Source: Candidatus Accumulibacter affinis
Lineage (GTDB): Bacteria; Pseudomonadota; Gammaproteobacteria; Burkholderiales; Rhodocyclaceae
Assembly: GCA_016713625.1 (NCBI GenBank)
Contig: JADJOT010000011.1
Span: 512,428-576,427 of the forward strand
Direction: 5' to 3'
DNA: 64,000 nt
In this document: positions 34,318 to 41,428 of the stretch, one piece after another
How positions within the stretch are numbered: position 1 is the stretch's first letter
Layout of the letters: each line of letters opens with the position of its first letter
Made by a program: the position numbers and the translations under genes
The notes under the pieces: model-generated
Seen by the model: only the letters and a program-made list of their open reading frames with translations
What the model was told of the DNA's origin: nothing
Database searches by the model: none

Positions 34318-35508
34318 ATGCTGAAGATTGAAGACTCCCAACCGCCGGCGAAGTCCGCTTCTACAGGGTTCGCCCTGTGGAACCTCGGGTTTCGGCCGTT
34401 TTACCTGCTCGCGAGCAGCTTTGCCGCCTTGTCTATCGTGCTCTGGGTCTGCCAGTACACCGGCCATCTTCCCGCTTCGTATGTTCGGAATCCGGCGTGG
34501 CATGGCCACGAAATGCTCTACGGTTACACGTTGGCGGTGGTTGCGGGGTTCCTCCTCACGGCCGTTCGCACGTGGACCGGCAAGCCGACGCCCACGGGAC
34601 TGCCGCTGATCGCGCTTGCAGCGCTCTGGCTGGCCGGTCGCGTGCTGGTCTTGACCCCGTTTTCAACAGCCGCGGCAGTCGTCAATGTCGCGTTTCCGGT
34701 GGCCGTCGCCATTGGGATAGGCATCCCCATCGTGCAAAGCCGAAACCAGCGCAACTACTTTTTCATCGCGCTGCTGTTGCTGCTGGGGCTCGCCGTGCTG
34801 GCCTTCCATCTTGCCTCTCTGGGCATGTTGCGATGGCCCGAACGGGCGAGTTTGCAAGTTGGGCTCGATGTCATTCTGTTCGTCATGGCCGTGCTGGGTG
34901 GGCGGGTGATTCCGATGTTCACCAACAACGGCGTTCCGGGGGTGAAAGCCACGCGTCACCCGGTGGTCGAAAAAATCGCGCTCAGTAGTGTCCTTTTCCT
35001 GCTTGCTGCCGACCTGGCGCAGGCTCCCGCGGGAGTCATTGCCGTGGTCGCGGTGATTGCTGCCCTGGCTCACACCGCACGGATCTATCTCTGGCAGCCA
35101 TGGCGGACATTCGGCGCGCCGATGGTGTGGGTCCTGCACGTGGCCTATGCCTGGATAGTGATTCATCTGGTGCTTCGTGGACTTGCCGCGCTTGGCTTCG
35201 TCGGCGAATTGTTCGCGGTGCATGCGCTGACGGTCGGGGCGATCGGTGGCATGACGATCGGCATGATGACGCGTACGGCGCGCGGCCACACCGGGCGCCC
35301 CTTGGTGGCGGACCACTTCGAAGTGGCCTGCTATGTGCTCGTTGTAGTCGCCGCAGCCATACGCGTCTTCGGCGGCATGTGGTTGCCCGGCGCGTACCTG
35401 GCGACCGTCGTCGCCTCGGGCGCTTGCTGGTCCGCCGCGTTTGCGCTTTATGTCGTGCGCTACTGGCCGGTGTTGTCGCGGCCACGGCTCGACGGCAAGC
35501 CCGGATAG
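34318..35508 (+). CDS. nnrS: NnrS family heme- and copper-associated membrane protein
   Basis: This 396-residue polytopic protein has about twelve hydrophobic segments and the conserved NnrS blocks 'LWNLGFRPFYLLAS' at the N-terminus, 'WHGHEMLYGY', 'GGRVIPMFTNNGVPG' and 'HALTVGAIGGMTIGMMTRTARGHTGRPL'. NnrS genes are induced by NO regulators and protect cells from NO-linked iron stress. Several conserved His could bind heme or metal. The cupin, hemerythrin and NsrR-like genes downstream support a role in the NO response. Confidence 0.93.
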   Translation: MLKIEDSQPPAKSASTGFALWNLGFRPFYLLASSFAALSIVLWVCQYTGHLPASYVRNPAWHGHEMLYGYTLAVVAGFLLTAVRTWTGKPTPTGLPLIALAALWLAGRVLVLTPFSTAAAVVNVAFPVAVAIGIGIPIVQSRNQRNYFFIALLLLLGLAVLAFHLASLGMLRWPERASLQVGLDVILFVMAVLGGRVIPMFTNNGVPGVKATRHPVVEKIALSSVLFLLAADLAQAPAGVIAVVAVIAALAHTARIYLWQPWRTFGAPMVWVLHVAYAWIVIHLVLRGLAALGFVGELFAVHALTVGAIGGMTIGMMTRTARGHTGRPLVADHFEVACYVLVVVAAAIRVFGGMWLPGAYLATVVASGACWSAAFALYVVRYWPVLSRPRLDGKPG

Positions 35509-35533
35509 TTTCCACGTTCTCCCAGGAGTCAGG

Positions 35534-35872
35534 ATGGCGATCAAACATGCTTCATCAGGCGACCTTATCGACCTTCGGCCATTGGGCGCATCGCTTGACG
35601 ACGCCCAGTCCACGACGCTGTTACGTGACCAGCAACTCAAGGTCATGCGGCTCGTCATGCCGGCCGGCAAGGAGTTGCAGGACCATGCGGTAGCCGGTCC
35701 GATTACAATGCAATGTCTCGAAGGCGTGCTGGAAGTCACGGCACACGGCAGTTCCAGGACGATGCGTGCCGGCGACCTCATGTACCTTGCGAGCAAGGTG
35801 CCTCACTCGCTACGGGCAAGCGAAGACGCGTCGGTGCTCGTGACTATCGTGGTGGTGAGACTGGCAAGCTGA
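35534..35872 (+). CDS. Small cupin-domain protein
   Basis: This 112-residue single cupin barrel has the pattern 'GKELQDHAVAGPITMQCLEGVLEVT' for cupin motif 1 and 'MRAGDLMYLASKVPHSLRA' for motif 2, with His residues that could bind a metal. The ATG at 35534 follows AGGAG. It lies 25 bases after nnrS, so it is likely co-transcribed and NO-related. The ligand and reaction are unknown. Confidence 0.8.
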   Translation: MAIKHASSGDLIDLRPLGASLDDAQSTTLLRDQQLKVMRLVMPAGKELQDHAVAGPITMQCLEGVLEVTAHGSSRTMRAGDLMYLASKVPHSLRASEDASVLVTIVVVRLAS

Positions 35873-35938
35873 GGTCTGCGGTATCCCGCGAACGGGCTGG
35901 ACGCGATGGTCAAGCCAAGGGCTAAGCACTGTGGGGCT

Positions 35939-36184
35939 GTACAGTCATTGGCCTGTGAGAATCAGGCGTTTCAGGTGGGTACGCGCGTCATTGGCCTCCA
36001 GTTCCACCTGGAAACCACACCCGAGAGCGCCCGCGCACTGGTCGCTCACTGCCGGGATGATCTGCGGCCGGCGACTTATGTGCAATCGGAGCACGTCATT
36101 TTGTCGGTACCCGAGGGGCATTACCGCGCAGCAAATGGCCTGATGAGTGACGTGCTTGCCTACTTGGCTGACGCGGAAGGCTAA
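35939..36184 (+). pseudogene. C-terminal remnant of a class I glutamine amidotransferase
   Basis: The frame encodes 'SLACENQAFQVGTRVIGLQFHLETTPESARALV', the C-terminal part of GMP-synthase-like amidotransferases, in which 'QFHLE' supplies the catalytic His and Glu. The N-terminal part with the nucleophilic Cys is missing; upstream codons from the possible start at 35906 do not match. The fragment ends 16 bases before the hemerythrin gene. It is probably a deletion scar and not functional. Confidence 0.7.
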
Positions 36185-36200
36185 TCGGGAGGCGGACAGG

Positions 36201-36740
36201 ATGAAGGAAGATCTTGCGGCATTTTCCGCGCTGGCTGCTGGAATGGAGGCACCTCTGGAACTGCTTTCCGCGTGCCATCGTCGCGCCGAAGGTCAGTGTG
36301 CGATATTGCGGCGCCTGGTCGCGCACTTGCTTGCCCATGGCGTCGACGAGGAGGCGTGTACTGCGGCGGCCAACGTGCTGCGCTACTTCGACATCTCCGC
36401 CAGGCAGCATCACGCGGACGAAGAAGATGACCTCTTCCCTGCGCTAATCGAATCAATGGCTGGGTCGGACGCGGTCTGCCTGCGCGAGATGATCGAAGGG
36501 CTTACGGCGGATCACCGTGTATTGGAAGCGGTCTGGCGGCGCCTGCGCGGTGTGCTGGAAAGGATCGCGGCCGGCGAAGACGTTGGGTTCTTCGAGGACC
36601 ACGTCGAGGTGATGGTGGGCAAGTATGAACGCCACATCGAGTTCGAGGAGCGCGAGCTGTTGCCGATGGCAGCACGATTGCTGAGCGATGATGATCTCGC
36701 TCGCGTCGGGCGTGCGATGCGTAAGAGACGACAGACATAG
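36201..36740 (+). CDS. Hemerythrin-like iron protein
   Basis: This 179-residue protein fits a four-helix hemerythrin fold. Diiron ligand candidates lie in 'LLSACHRRAEGQC', 'ARQHHADEEDDLFPAL', 'TADHRVLEAVW' and 'YERHIEFEERELLPMA', giving the His and Glu pairs in the expected order. The start at 36201 follows GGAGG-like sequence and AGG. Such proteins bind O2 or NO, or repair NO-damaged iron centres. The NO-regulator context supports this. Confidence 0.88.
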   Translation: MKEDLAAFSALAAGMEAPLELLSACHRRAEGQCAILRRLVAHLLAHGVDEEACTAAANVLRYFDISARQHHADEEDDLFPALIESMAGSDAVCLREMIEGLTADHRVLEAVWRRLRGVLERIAAGEDVGFFEDHVEVMVGKYERHIEFEERELLPMAARLLSDDDLARVGRAMRKRRQT

Positions 36741-36887
36741 GCCGTGCCGGCGCCGCGTTCGTGGCCTTCATACCCTGTGACGGCGTCTTGGACTCTTCCG
36801 CCAAGACAACCAATCCAAAGCCCAAGGGTGCATCCACGACTCTCGCAAAACCTCTCTGTGATCGCTCGGCGCGAGCAGGTCGTGCGG

Positions 36888-37121
36888 GTCATCCCATCTC
36901 CGGAAGGATTTCAGCTAGGGCACCCAGAACTTTGAGATTTTTCGGTAAGCCGGCATTGCCATACGTGACGAAGCCATAGAAAACTACCCAGAAGGATGAC
37001 CATGCCCCAGGCGAGAAGGTGACAAGATCCTGCGCAAGATCGCGAATCGGCATGAAATAGCCGACGAACGTGAAACCCGTCCACAGGGAGAAGATGAGCC
37101 AAGTGGCGTGCTTGGCCGTTT
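36888..37121 (-). pseudogene. Remnant of ccoG (cytochrome oxidase assembly ferredoxin-like protein)
   Basis: On the minus strand an uninterrupted stretch reads 'KTAKHATWLIFSLWTGFTFVGYF' in two overlapping membrane-like blocks and then 'FWVVFYGFVTYGNAG', which match the membrane core of CcoG/FixG/RdxA. After 'YGNAG' the expected Cys-rich cluster (REQVCxYMCPYARFQ-like) is absent and unrelated residues run to a TGA at 36888. No start or N-terminal half is seen upstream. This is a fragment of about 75 codons. Confidence 0.72.
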
Positions 37122-37236
37122 TGATGGCTAAACCTTGGCATCCGGATCAACGACAGGCGTGATCTTGATGACTTTTCTGGGGGCTGACTGCTGGGGAATT
37201 TTTCTTCCGACGGCCGCAATCCGAATGGATTTCACC

Positions 37237-37638
37237 TCAAATTTGAATCGGATTCCCATCGAGCCTGGCCTGCGCCACCTCGAATAGTTCGCGCTCCTCA
37301 AAGCGGACATGCTCCGCCAGCAGATCTGCAAAGCGCAACAACATGGCTCGATCGGGGCAACACATTGTGCTGGCGATACGGCGCAATTCTGCATGTTCAG
37401 TCAGCGTGCGCTGAACCAGCTCACGTTCTCCGGCGTGCGCCAGAAACACCAGAAGGTGCTGCTCCTCGATACGGAAGTGCGGATCGAGTTCGGCCGCGAA
37501 GAAACTGACGACGCGTTGCGCCAGATTCCCCAGTTCGCTCGCGTCGCCCGATTCCGCGGCACGTCGGGCGTCACGCGCGAGCTTCAGCGCGGCGTGATGC
37601 TCGCGGGAAAGAGTCAGCAACTCAGAATGGCGCTTCAT
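37237..37638 (-). CDS. Hemerythrin-domain protein
   Basis: This 133-residue protein has a single hemerythrin-like domain. Ligand candidates are 'LSREHHAALKLARD', 'HFRIEEQHLLVFL', 'LTEHAELRRIA' and 'LAEHVRFEERELFEVAQ'. It is shorter than the plus-strand hemerythrin at 36.2-36.7 kb and differs in sequence. It is 33 bases downstream of the periplasmic protein gene at 37672-38166 on the same strand and probably shares its NO-responsive promoter. Confidence 0.87.
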   Translation of the reverse strand: MKRHSELLTLSREHHAALKLARDARRAAESGDASELGNLAQRVVSFFAAELDPHFRIEEQHLLVFLAHAGERELVQRTLTEHAELRRIASTMCCPDRAMLLRFADLLAEHVRFEERELFEVAQARLDGNPIQI

Positions 37639-37671
37639 GCTTGCGATCGGTGTGCCAAATGATGTCTCCGA

Positions 37672-38166
37672 TCAGTGTTCGTGCACGGAAGTGGACAGCG
37701 ACCAGTCGGGATGATCGAAGAACTCGCCGTAGATTTTCAGCGCGTGCTGCAGTCGCATTGCGCCCTCCTGGCGCGACATCTTCTGGTCATTTCCCGCCAT
37801 GGCTTCGGCGGCGCCGCCAAGATCGGCAATGATCAGATGCAATTGCGCGTCGGCGTCAGGCGAAAGCTTGCAATTGGTGACCATAAAGCCAATCTGCGTG
37901 TTCGTCTGCTTTGCCAATAGCAGGTATTGAGAAGCCTTCAGCCTGTTTTCGTGAATCGCAGGCAATTGCGGTAGCAGTGCGGCCTTGATGCTCGTCATTC
38001 CCTGGCGCAATGGAGCGTCGGTCGGCCACTTCGTGCCGTTGTTCAAGGTCAGCGTGGTGGCACCGTGGCCTCCAAGGTCATGCGCGTGGTCGATGGCTAC
38101 AGCCGAACCGATGCTCAGCGCCAGAGTGGTGGCGATGATCAGCCAGTTGCAAGTTTGGTTTGACAT
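37672..38166 (-). CDS. Periplasmic protein of the NO-response locus, function unknown
   Basis: This 164-residue protein starts with a clear signal peptide (LIIATTLALSIGSAVA, cut near residue 24) followed by a His-rich stretch (DHAHDLGGHG). The core has 'LNNGTKWPTDAPLRQGM', 'MVTNCKLSPDADAQLHLIIADL' and 'LKIYGEFFDHPDW'. I recall similar small proteins near NO-response genes, sometimes labelled DnrO, but no activity is established. It is divergently transcribed from the NsrR-type regulator, and the shared 107-base gap contains an inverted repeat suitable as an operator. Confidence 0.65.
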   Translation of the reverse strand: MSNQTCNWLIIATTLALSIGSAVAIDHAHDLGGHGATTLTLNNGTKWPTDAPLRQGMTSIKAALLPQLPAIHENRLKASQYLLLAKQTNTQIGFMVTNCKLSPDADAQLHLIIADLGGAAEAMAGNDQKMSRQEGAMRLQHALKIYGEFFDHPDWSLSTSVHEH

Positions 38167-38197
38167 GGCGAACGTCCTTGATAAAGCGGTACAATAA

Positions 38198-38239
38198 ATA
38201 TTGCTTCATCGTAACACCGGCTTTTTCGTAAAGCAATAT
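38198..38239. promoter_or_regulatory. Candidate operator: inverted repeat between the periplasmic gene and nsrR
   Basis: ATATTGCTT (38198-38206) and AAGCAATAT (38231-38239) are exact inverted copies 24 bases apart. The second copy extends into an overlapping imperfect palindrome AGCAATATATTTGCT. AT-rich dyads of this kind are typical Rrf2/NsrR-type binding sites, and the position suits control of both divergent genes. Binding by the adjacent regulator is inferred. Confidence 0.55.
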
Positions 38240-38273
38240 ATTTGCTACAGCTTATGTTCGCCGACATGCAGCC

Positions 38274-38708
38274 ATGAAACTCACCACCTTCTCCGACTAC
38301 ACCCTGCGCGTACTCATGTTCCTGGCGCTCAATCGCGACCGGCTCGCCACTATTCCGGAGATTGCCGCCGCCTACGACATCTCGGAAAATCACCTGATGA
38401 AGGTGGTGCATCAACTGGCGCGCGCAGGCGTCATCGAATCATTGCGCGGGAAGGGTGGCGGCATCCGCCTGGCGCGCGAGCCTGAGGACATTCGGCTGGG
38501 GCAGATCGTTCGCACCAGCGAAGGCAGTGCGCCTATCGTCGAATGCATGTCGGACGATGGCGGGACCTGCCGCATCGCACCGGCTTGCCGACTGGCGGCG
38601 GTACTGGTTCGCGCCTTTGATGCGCTCTTCGCGACACTGGACGAATACACGCTCGCCGATCTGGTGCGCGCTCCGCGCAGCTTGAAGGCATTGCTGGTCC
38701 GTGGCTAA
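38274..38708 (+). CDS. nsrR: Rrf2-family transcriptional regulator, NsrR type
   Basis: This 144-residue protein has an N-terminal winged helix ('TTFSDYTLRVLMFLALNRD', 'ISENHLMKVVHQLARAGVIESLRGKGGGIRLAR') and three Cys in 'ECMSDDGGTCRIAPACRL', the spacing of the [2Fe-2S]/[4Fe-4S] cluster-binding site of NsrR. NsrR senses NO by reaction at the cluster and de-represses detoxification genes. Its neighbours (hemerythrins, NnrS) are classic members of such regulons. It overlaps the convergent gene at 38705 by 4 bases. Confidence 0.9.
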   Translation: MKLTTFSDYTLRVLMFLALNRDRLATIPEIAAAYDISENHLMKVVHQLARAGVIESLRGKGGGIRLAREPEDIRLGQIVRTSEGSAPIVECMSDDGGTCRIAPACRLAAVLVRAFDALFATLDEYTLADLVRAPRSLKALLVRG

Positions 38709-39247
38709 CGGAAGCTGCGGGTCATCGAACTGTCAGAGTTACCAATAGGCGGCTCACCGCTCGGCGTCGATGCTGCCGACGGCAGATTGACGTCCGCCGG
38801 GCACGCACACCGCAAGGGCTGGCGGGCTTGACTCACCTTCAACCATACCTTGTGGGCAGTCAATAGCGCCAGGCTCTGCTCCACATAGTCGTAGGAAGAG
38901 AGGTCGTTGGCGGCGTAGCGCCCAAGCAGCGTCAACCACTGGTCATGGATCGCACAAGGCATCTGCTCATCGCCGCCTAACAAGGGGCAATCGGGACAGC
39001 GCTTCTCTGCCAGGATGTCAATGGCCGCCTGTTTCTGCCACTCCTGACGATAGTGCCTGGCGTGCGCCTCGACCCACACTAAAGCCCGCATATCCCGCTC
39101 GTCCGGGGGGAAACGCTCGACGTACTCGGCGATGGCCTCGACCTGCTGACGAAAGAAGTCCGCGTCTGATCGGTTGGAATCCAACGAGTCGCCGACAAAG
39201 CGGGTAATCAGCGCAAGGGCCGGGTCATCTACGATATACATATTCAT
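38705..39247 (-). CDS. Uncharacterised cytosolic protein with a Cys pair
   Basis: I do not recognise this 180-residue protein. It has no signal peptide or membrane segment. A first half rich in Asp, Glu and Arg ('FFRQQVEAIAEYVERFPPDERDM') is followed by 'CPDCPLLGGDEQMPCAIHDQW', in which CPxCP and a later Cys/His could bind a metal. ATG codons at 39247 and 39241 are both possible starts, each close to AGG. The C-terminal about 35 residues are Ser/Pro-rich. Its place beside nsrR and the nir genes hints at an NO or denitrification link, without proof. Confidence 0.6.
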   Translation of the reverse strand: MNMYIVDDPALALITRFVGDSLDSNRSDADFFRQQVEAIAEYVERFPPDERDMRALVWVEAHARHYRQEWQKQAAIDILAEKRCPDCPLLGGDEQMPCAIHDQWLTLLGRYAANDLSSYDYVEQSLALLTAHKVWLKVSQARQPLRCACPADVNLPSAASTPSGEPPIGNSDSSMTRSFR

Positions 39248-39294
39248 CCTGTGCAAATGTCAGTGCGCAACCATCAAGGATCAATATAACAAAT

Positions 39295-39311
39295 TTGGTG
39301 CGGTGCACCAA
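39295..39311. promoter_or_regulatory. Perfect 7-bp palindrome TTGGTGC-N3-GCACCAA
   Basis: The dyad lies in the 238-base gap between nirH (3' end) and the hypothetical gene at 38705-39247, about 50 bases upstream of the latter. It could be an operator or a short hairpin at the end of the nir transcript; no T-run follows. No known consensus matches by eye. Confidence 0.4.
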
Positions 39312-39484
39312 GACATTTCCTGGTCGATCATTTCATGCGAGACTTGGAGCCGCTCTGGCTTTACCAGGGCTTCACCGAATATTCCAGTCAGCTTCCTCCT
39401 TCCCCAAGGTCCGCAGGACATTCTCTTGAACCTCCGGCAGATTCCCCGCCGCGGCGGACACGGCTGCAGCGAACCGCTGGCCAT

Positions 39485-39970
39485 TCATGCACCGATTCTG
39501 AGGCCGCTCTTCTTGAGGATGCGCGTCGAAAACAGGACGTCATGCGAACTACAGTCAGGCCCGAGGATCGTGGCAATGGCTGCCACCTTGGCCAGCACCT
39601 CGGCGCGCGAAATGCCATGCACCATCGCGAAGAGGTTGTAAGGCCACGCCGGCAATCGCCGTGGCCGGTGATAGCAATGGGTCACGAAGTCGAGTTCGCC
39701 GACGCGCACCCCGAGTTGGTCGATACGCTCGTCGGCAACGTCCCAAACGCTCATGCCGTTGGCGGTGTAGCCGATCGCGTAGTGGTTGGGAACCGCGCCG
39801 ATGCGCCGGATGACGCCATTTTCGAGCATGCGTGCCAGGCGCGCCATCACTTCCTCCGGCGCGATCCCGATCTCGTCGGCCAGTTGGTGATAGGGCCGCA
39901 CGACCAGCGGCAGCCCCCTTTGCGTAGCGACTACGAGCAGGCGATCGATGGGGTCAACGACGGCATTCAT
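39485..39970 (-). CDS. nirH: Siroheme decarboxylase subunit, NirH-like
   Basis: This 161-residue protein belongs to the Lrp/AsnC-like siroheme decarboxylase family (NirD/L/G/H, AhbA/B), which converts siroheme to 12,18-didecarboxysiroheme in heme d1 synthesis. It has the winged-helix block 'RGLPLVVRPYHQLADEIG' and the C-terminal block 'CYHRPRRLPAWPYNLFAMVHG', shared with the second half of NirDL, which suggests NirL/H type. The start at 39970 overlaps nirG by 4 bases. nirJ, which usually follows, is absent. Confidence 0.85.
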   Translation of the reverse strand: MNAVVDPIDRLLVVATQRGLPLVVRPYHQLADEIGIAPEEVMARLARMLENGVIRRIGAVPNHYAIGYTANGMSVWDVADERIDQLGVRVGELDFVTHCYHRPRRLPAWPYNLFAMVHGISRAEVLAKVAAIATILGPDCSSHDVLFSTRILKKSGLRIGA

Positions 39971-40446
39971 GGCCGCACCGTTAGCTTCATTTCGACGAAG
40001 TACTCCTGCAATTTGGGGAAGGGGAAAACCGGCAAGCCGCTGGCCTCCTCGATCCCGGCGACGACCGCGTGGATGGCGTCGGCGGTCTCGGTGGCGAGCA
40101 CGAACCACATGTTGAACTCGCAGTTGCGGTCGCTTTCGCGACGGTAGTTGTGAGCCACCTCGGGGAAGGCATTGACGATATCGAGCACGCGCAGCCAATC
40201 GGCTTCCGGGACGCGCATCGCCGCCAGAACGAAAGCTCCACCCATGCGCTCGACCTGAAACATCGGACCAAAGCGGGTCAGCACGCGCGTCGCCAGCAGG
40301 CGCTGCAGACGTTCCAGCAGTTCGGCCTCGGCCATGCCGAGGCGGCTGGCAACTTCGGCGTAGGGGCGCTCGCAGATCGGAAAATCCCCCTGCAAGCCAT
40401 CGATGATCGCGCGATCGGTGGCGTCGATGCACGCCGCCTCAGGCAT
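39967..40446 (-). CDS. nirG: Siroheme decarboxylase subunit, NirG-like
   Basis: This 159-residue paralogue in the same family has 'IIDGLQGDFPICERPYAEVASRLG' and 'VAHNYRRESDRNCEFNMWFVLA', the pattern of the NirD/G-type subunit. It overlaps the genes on both sides (4 and 8 bases), so translation is coupled across the cluster. It probably forms a hetero-oligomer with NirDL and NirH. Confidence 0.85.
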   Translation of the reverse strand: MPEAACIDATDRAIIDGLQGDFPICERPYAEVASRLGMAEAELLERLQRLLATRVLTRFGPMFQVERMGGAFVLAAMRVPEADWLRVLDIVNAFPEVAHNYRRESDRNCEFNMWFVLATETADAIHAVVAGIEEASGLPVFPFPKLQEYFVEMKLTVRP

Positions 40447-41428
40447 AACGTGCGCCGCCCTGCTTGAAACGGGTCAGCGAAAACAGGACCGCGTGCGCGT
40501 AGTCGGTGAGCTGCAGCCGCGATCGCAGCTCGGCGATCCTCGCTTCGACTTCCGTCCGTGCCTGCCCGTGGATCATGCAGAACAGGTTGAAGGGCCACGC
40601 CGGCAGCACCCGCGGTCGTTGATAGCACAAGGTGATCCCGGCCTCGCGCGCCAGGCTCTCGCCGACCTCGCCGACGGCGGCGTCGGGGATGTCGTGCACC
40701 AGCATGGCGTTGGCCGTGTAACCGAGTTCGTAGTGTCGGACGATCACCCCGAAGCGTTTGATGATGCCTTCGGCGCACCAGCCACGGATACGTTCGAGCA
40801 CCTCGCTCTCGTCACGGCCGATGCGGCTGGCGAGCACCGAAAACGGGCGAATGAACAGCGGCAAGCCTTCCTGCAGAGCCATCACCAGACGACGTTCAAA
40901 CTCGTCGAGCTGCGTCGGCGGTACGAACGCGTGCCGCAGCACCGGCAACCTGCCGTTGCGTTCTTCAGCACCGCTATCGAGCGCAAAGCCGAGGTCGATG
41001 TGATATTCCTCGAGCAAGGGCAGTCGCAACAGAGGCCAGCCAGCCGCCTGTTCGATGGCGCCGAGGGCCGCCTGCAGGCGCCCTTCCGAACCGGCAGTAA
41101 CGACAAACCACAGGTTGTAGCGATGCTCACGTTCGTAATTGTGGTTGACCTCGGGGAAACGATTGACTGCCTCGGCGGCCGCAGCCAACTGCTCGGTCGG
41201 CACCGCCATCGCTGCCAGGGTGCTGGCGCCGATGCGCTTGGGAGCGAAAACCGCGCCGACGCGCGCGATCTTGCCTGCCTGGCGCAGCGCTTGCAGGCTC
41301 TGCAAGACCACGGCCTCGGCGACGCCCAGGCGCGCAGCCACCTCGGCAAAGGGCGCCGAGCAGAGCGGAAAATCCCGCTGAAAATTGTTGAGCAGGCGAA
41401 AGTCGAGGGTTAGGTCGAGGGTTTCCAT
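40439..41428 (-). CDS. nirDL: Siroheme decarboxylase, fused NirDL
   Basis: This 329-residue protein contains two consecutive decarboxylase-family modules. The first (about 1-150) has 'LLNNFQRDFPLCSAPFAEVAARLG' and 'VNHNYEREHRYNLWFVV'; the second (about 170-325) has 'GLPLFIRPFSVLASRIGRDE' and 'CYQRPRVLPAWPFNLFCMIHG'. Separate nirD and nirL genes occur in other denitrifiers, and fused NirDL is also known. The start at 41428 overlaps the nirF stop by one base. Confidence 0.9.
   Translation of the reverse strand: METLDLTLDFRLLNNFQRDFPLCSAPFAEVAARLGVAEAVVLQSLQALRQAGKIARVGAVFAPKRIGASTLAAMAVPTEQLAAAAEAVNRFPEVNHNYEREHRYNLWFVVTAGSEGRLQAALGAIEQAAGWPLLRLPLLEEYHIDLGFALDSGAEERNGRLPVLRHAFVPPTQLDEFERRLVMALQEGLPLFIRPFSVLASRIGRDESEVLERIRGWCAEGIIKRFGVIVRHYELGYTANAMLVHDIPDAAVGEVGESLAREAGITLCYQRPRVLPAWPFNLFCMIHGQARTEVEARIAELRSRLQLTDYAHAVLFSLTRFKQGGARYA

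Noticed and set aside
39335..41413. Long plus-strand frames opposite the nir genes
   Set aside because: They are antisense shadows of well-supported nirH, nirG and nirDL and lack family motifs.
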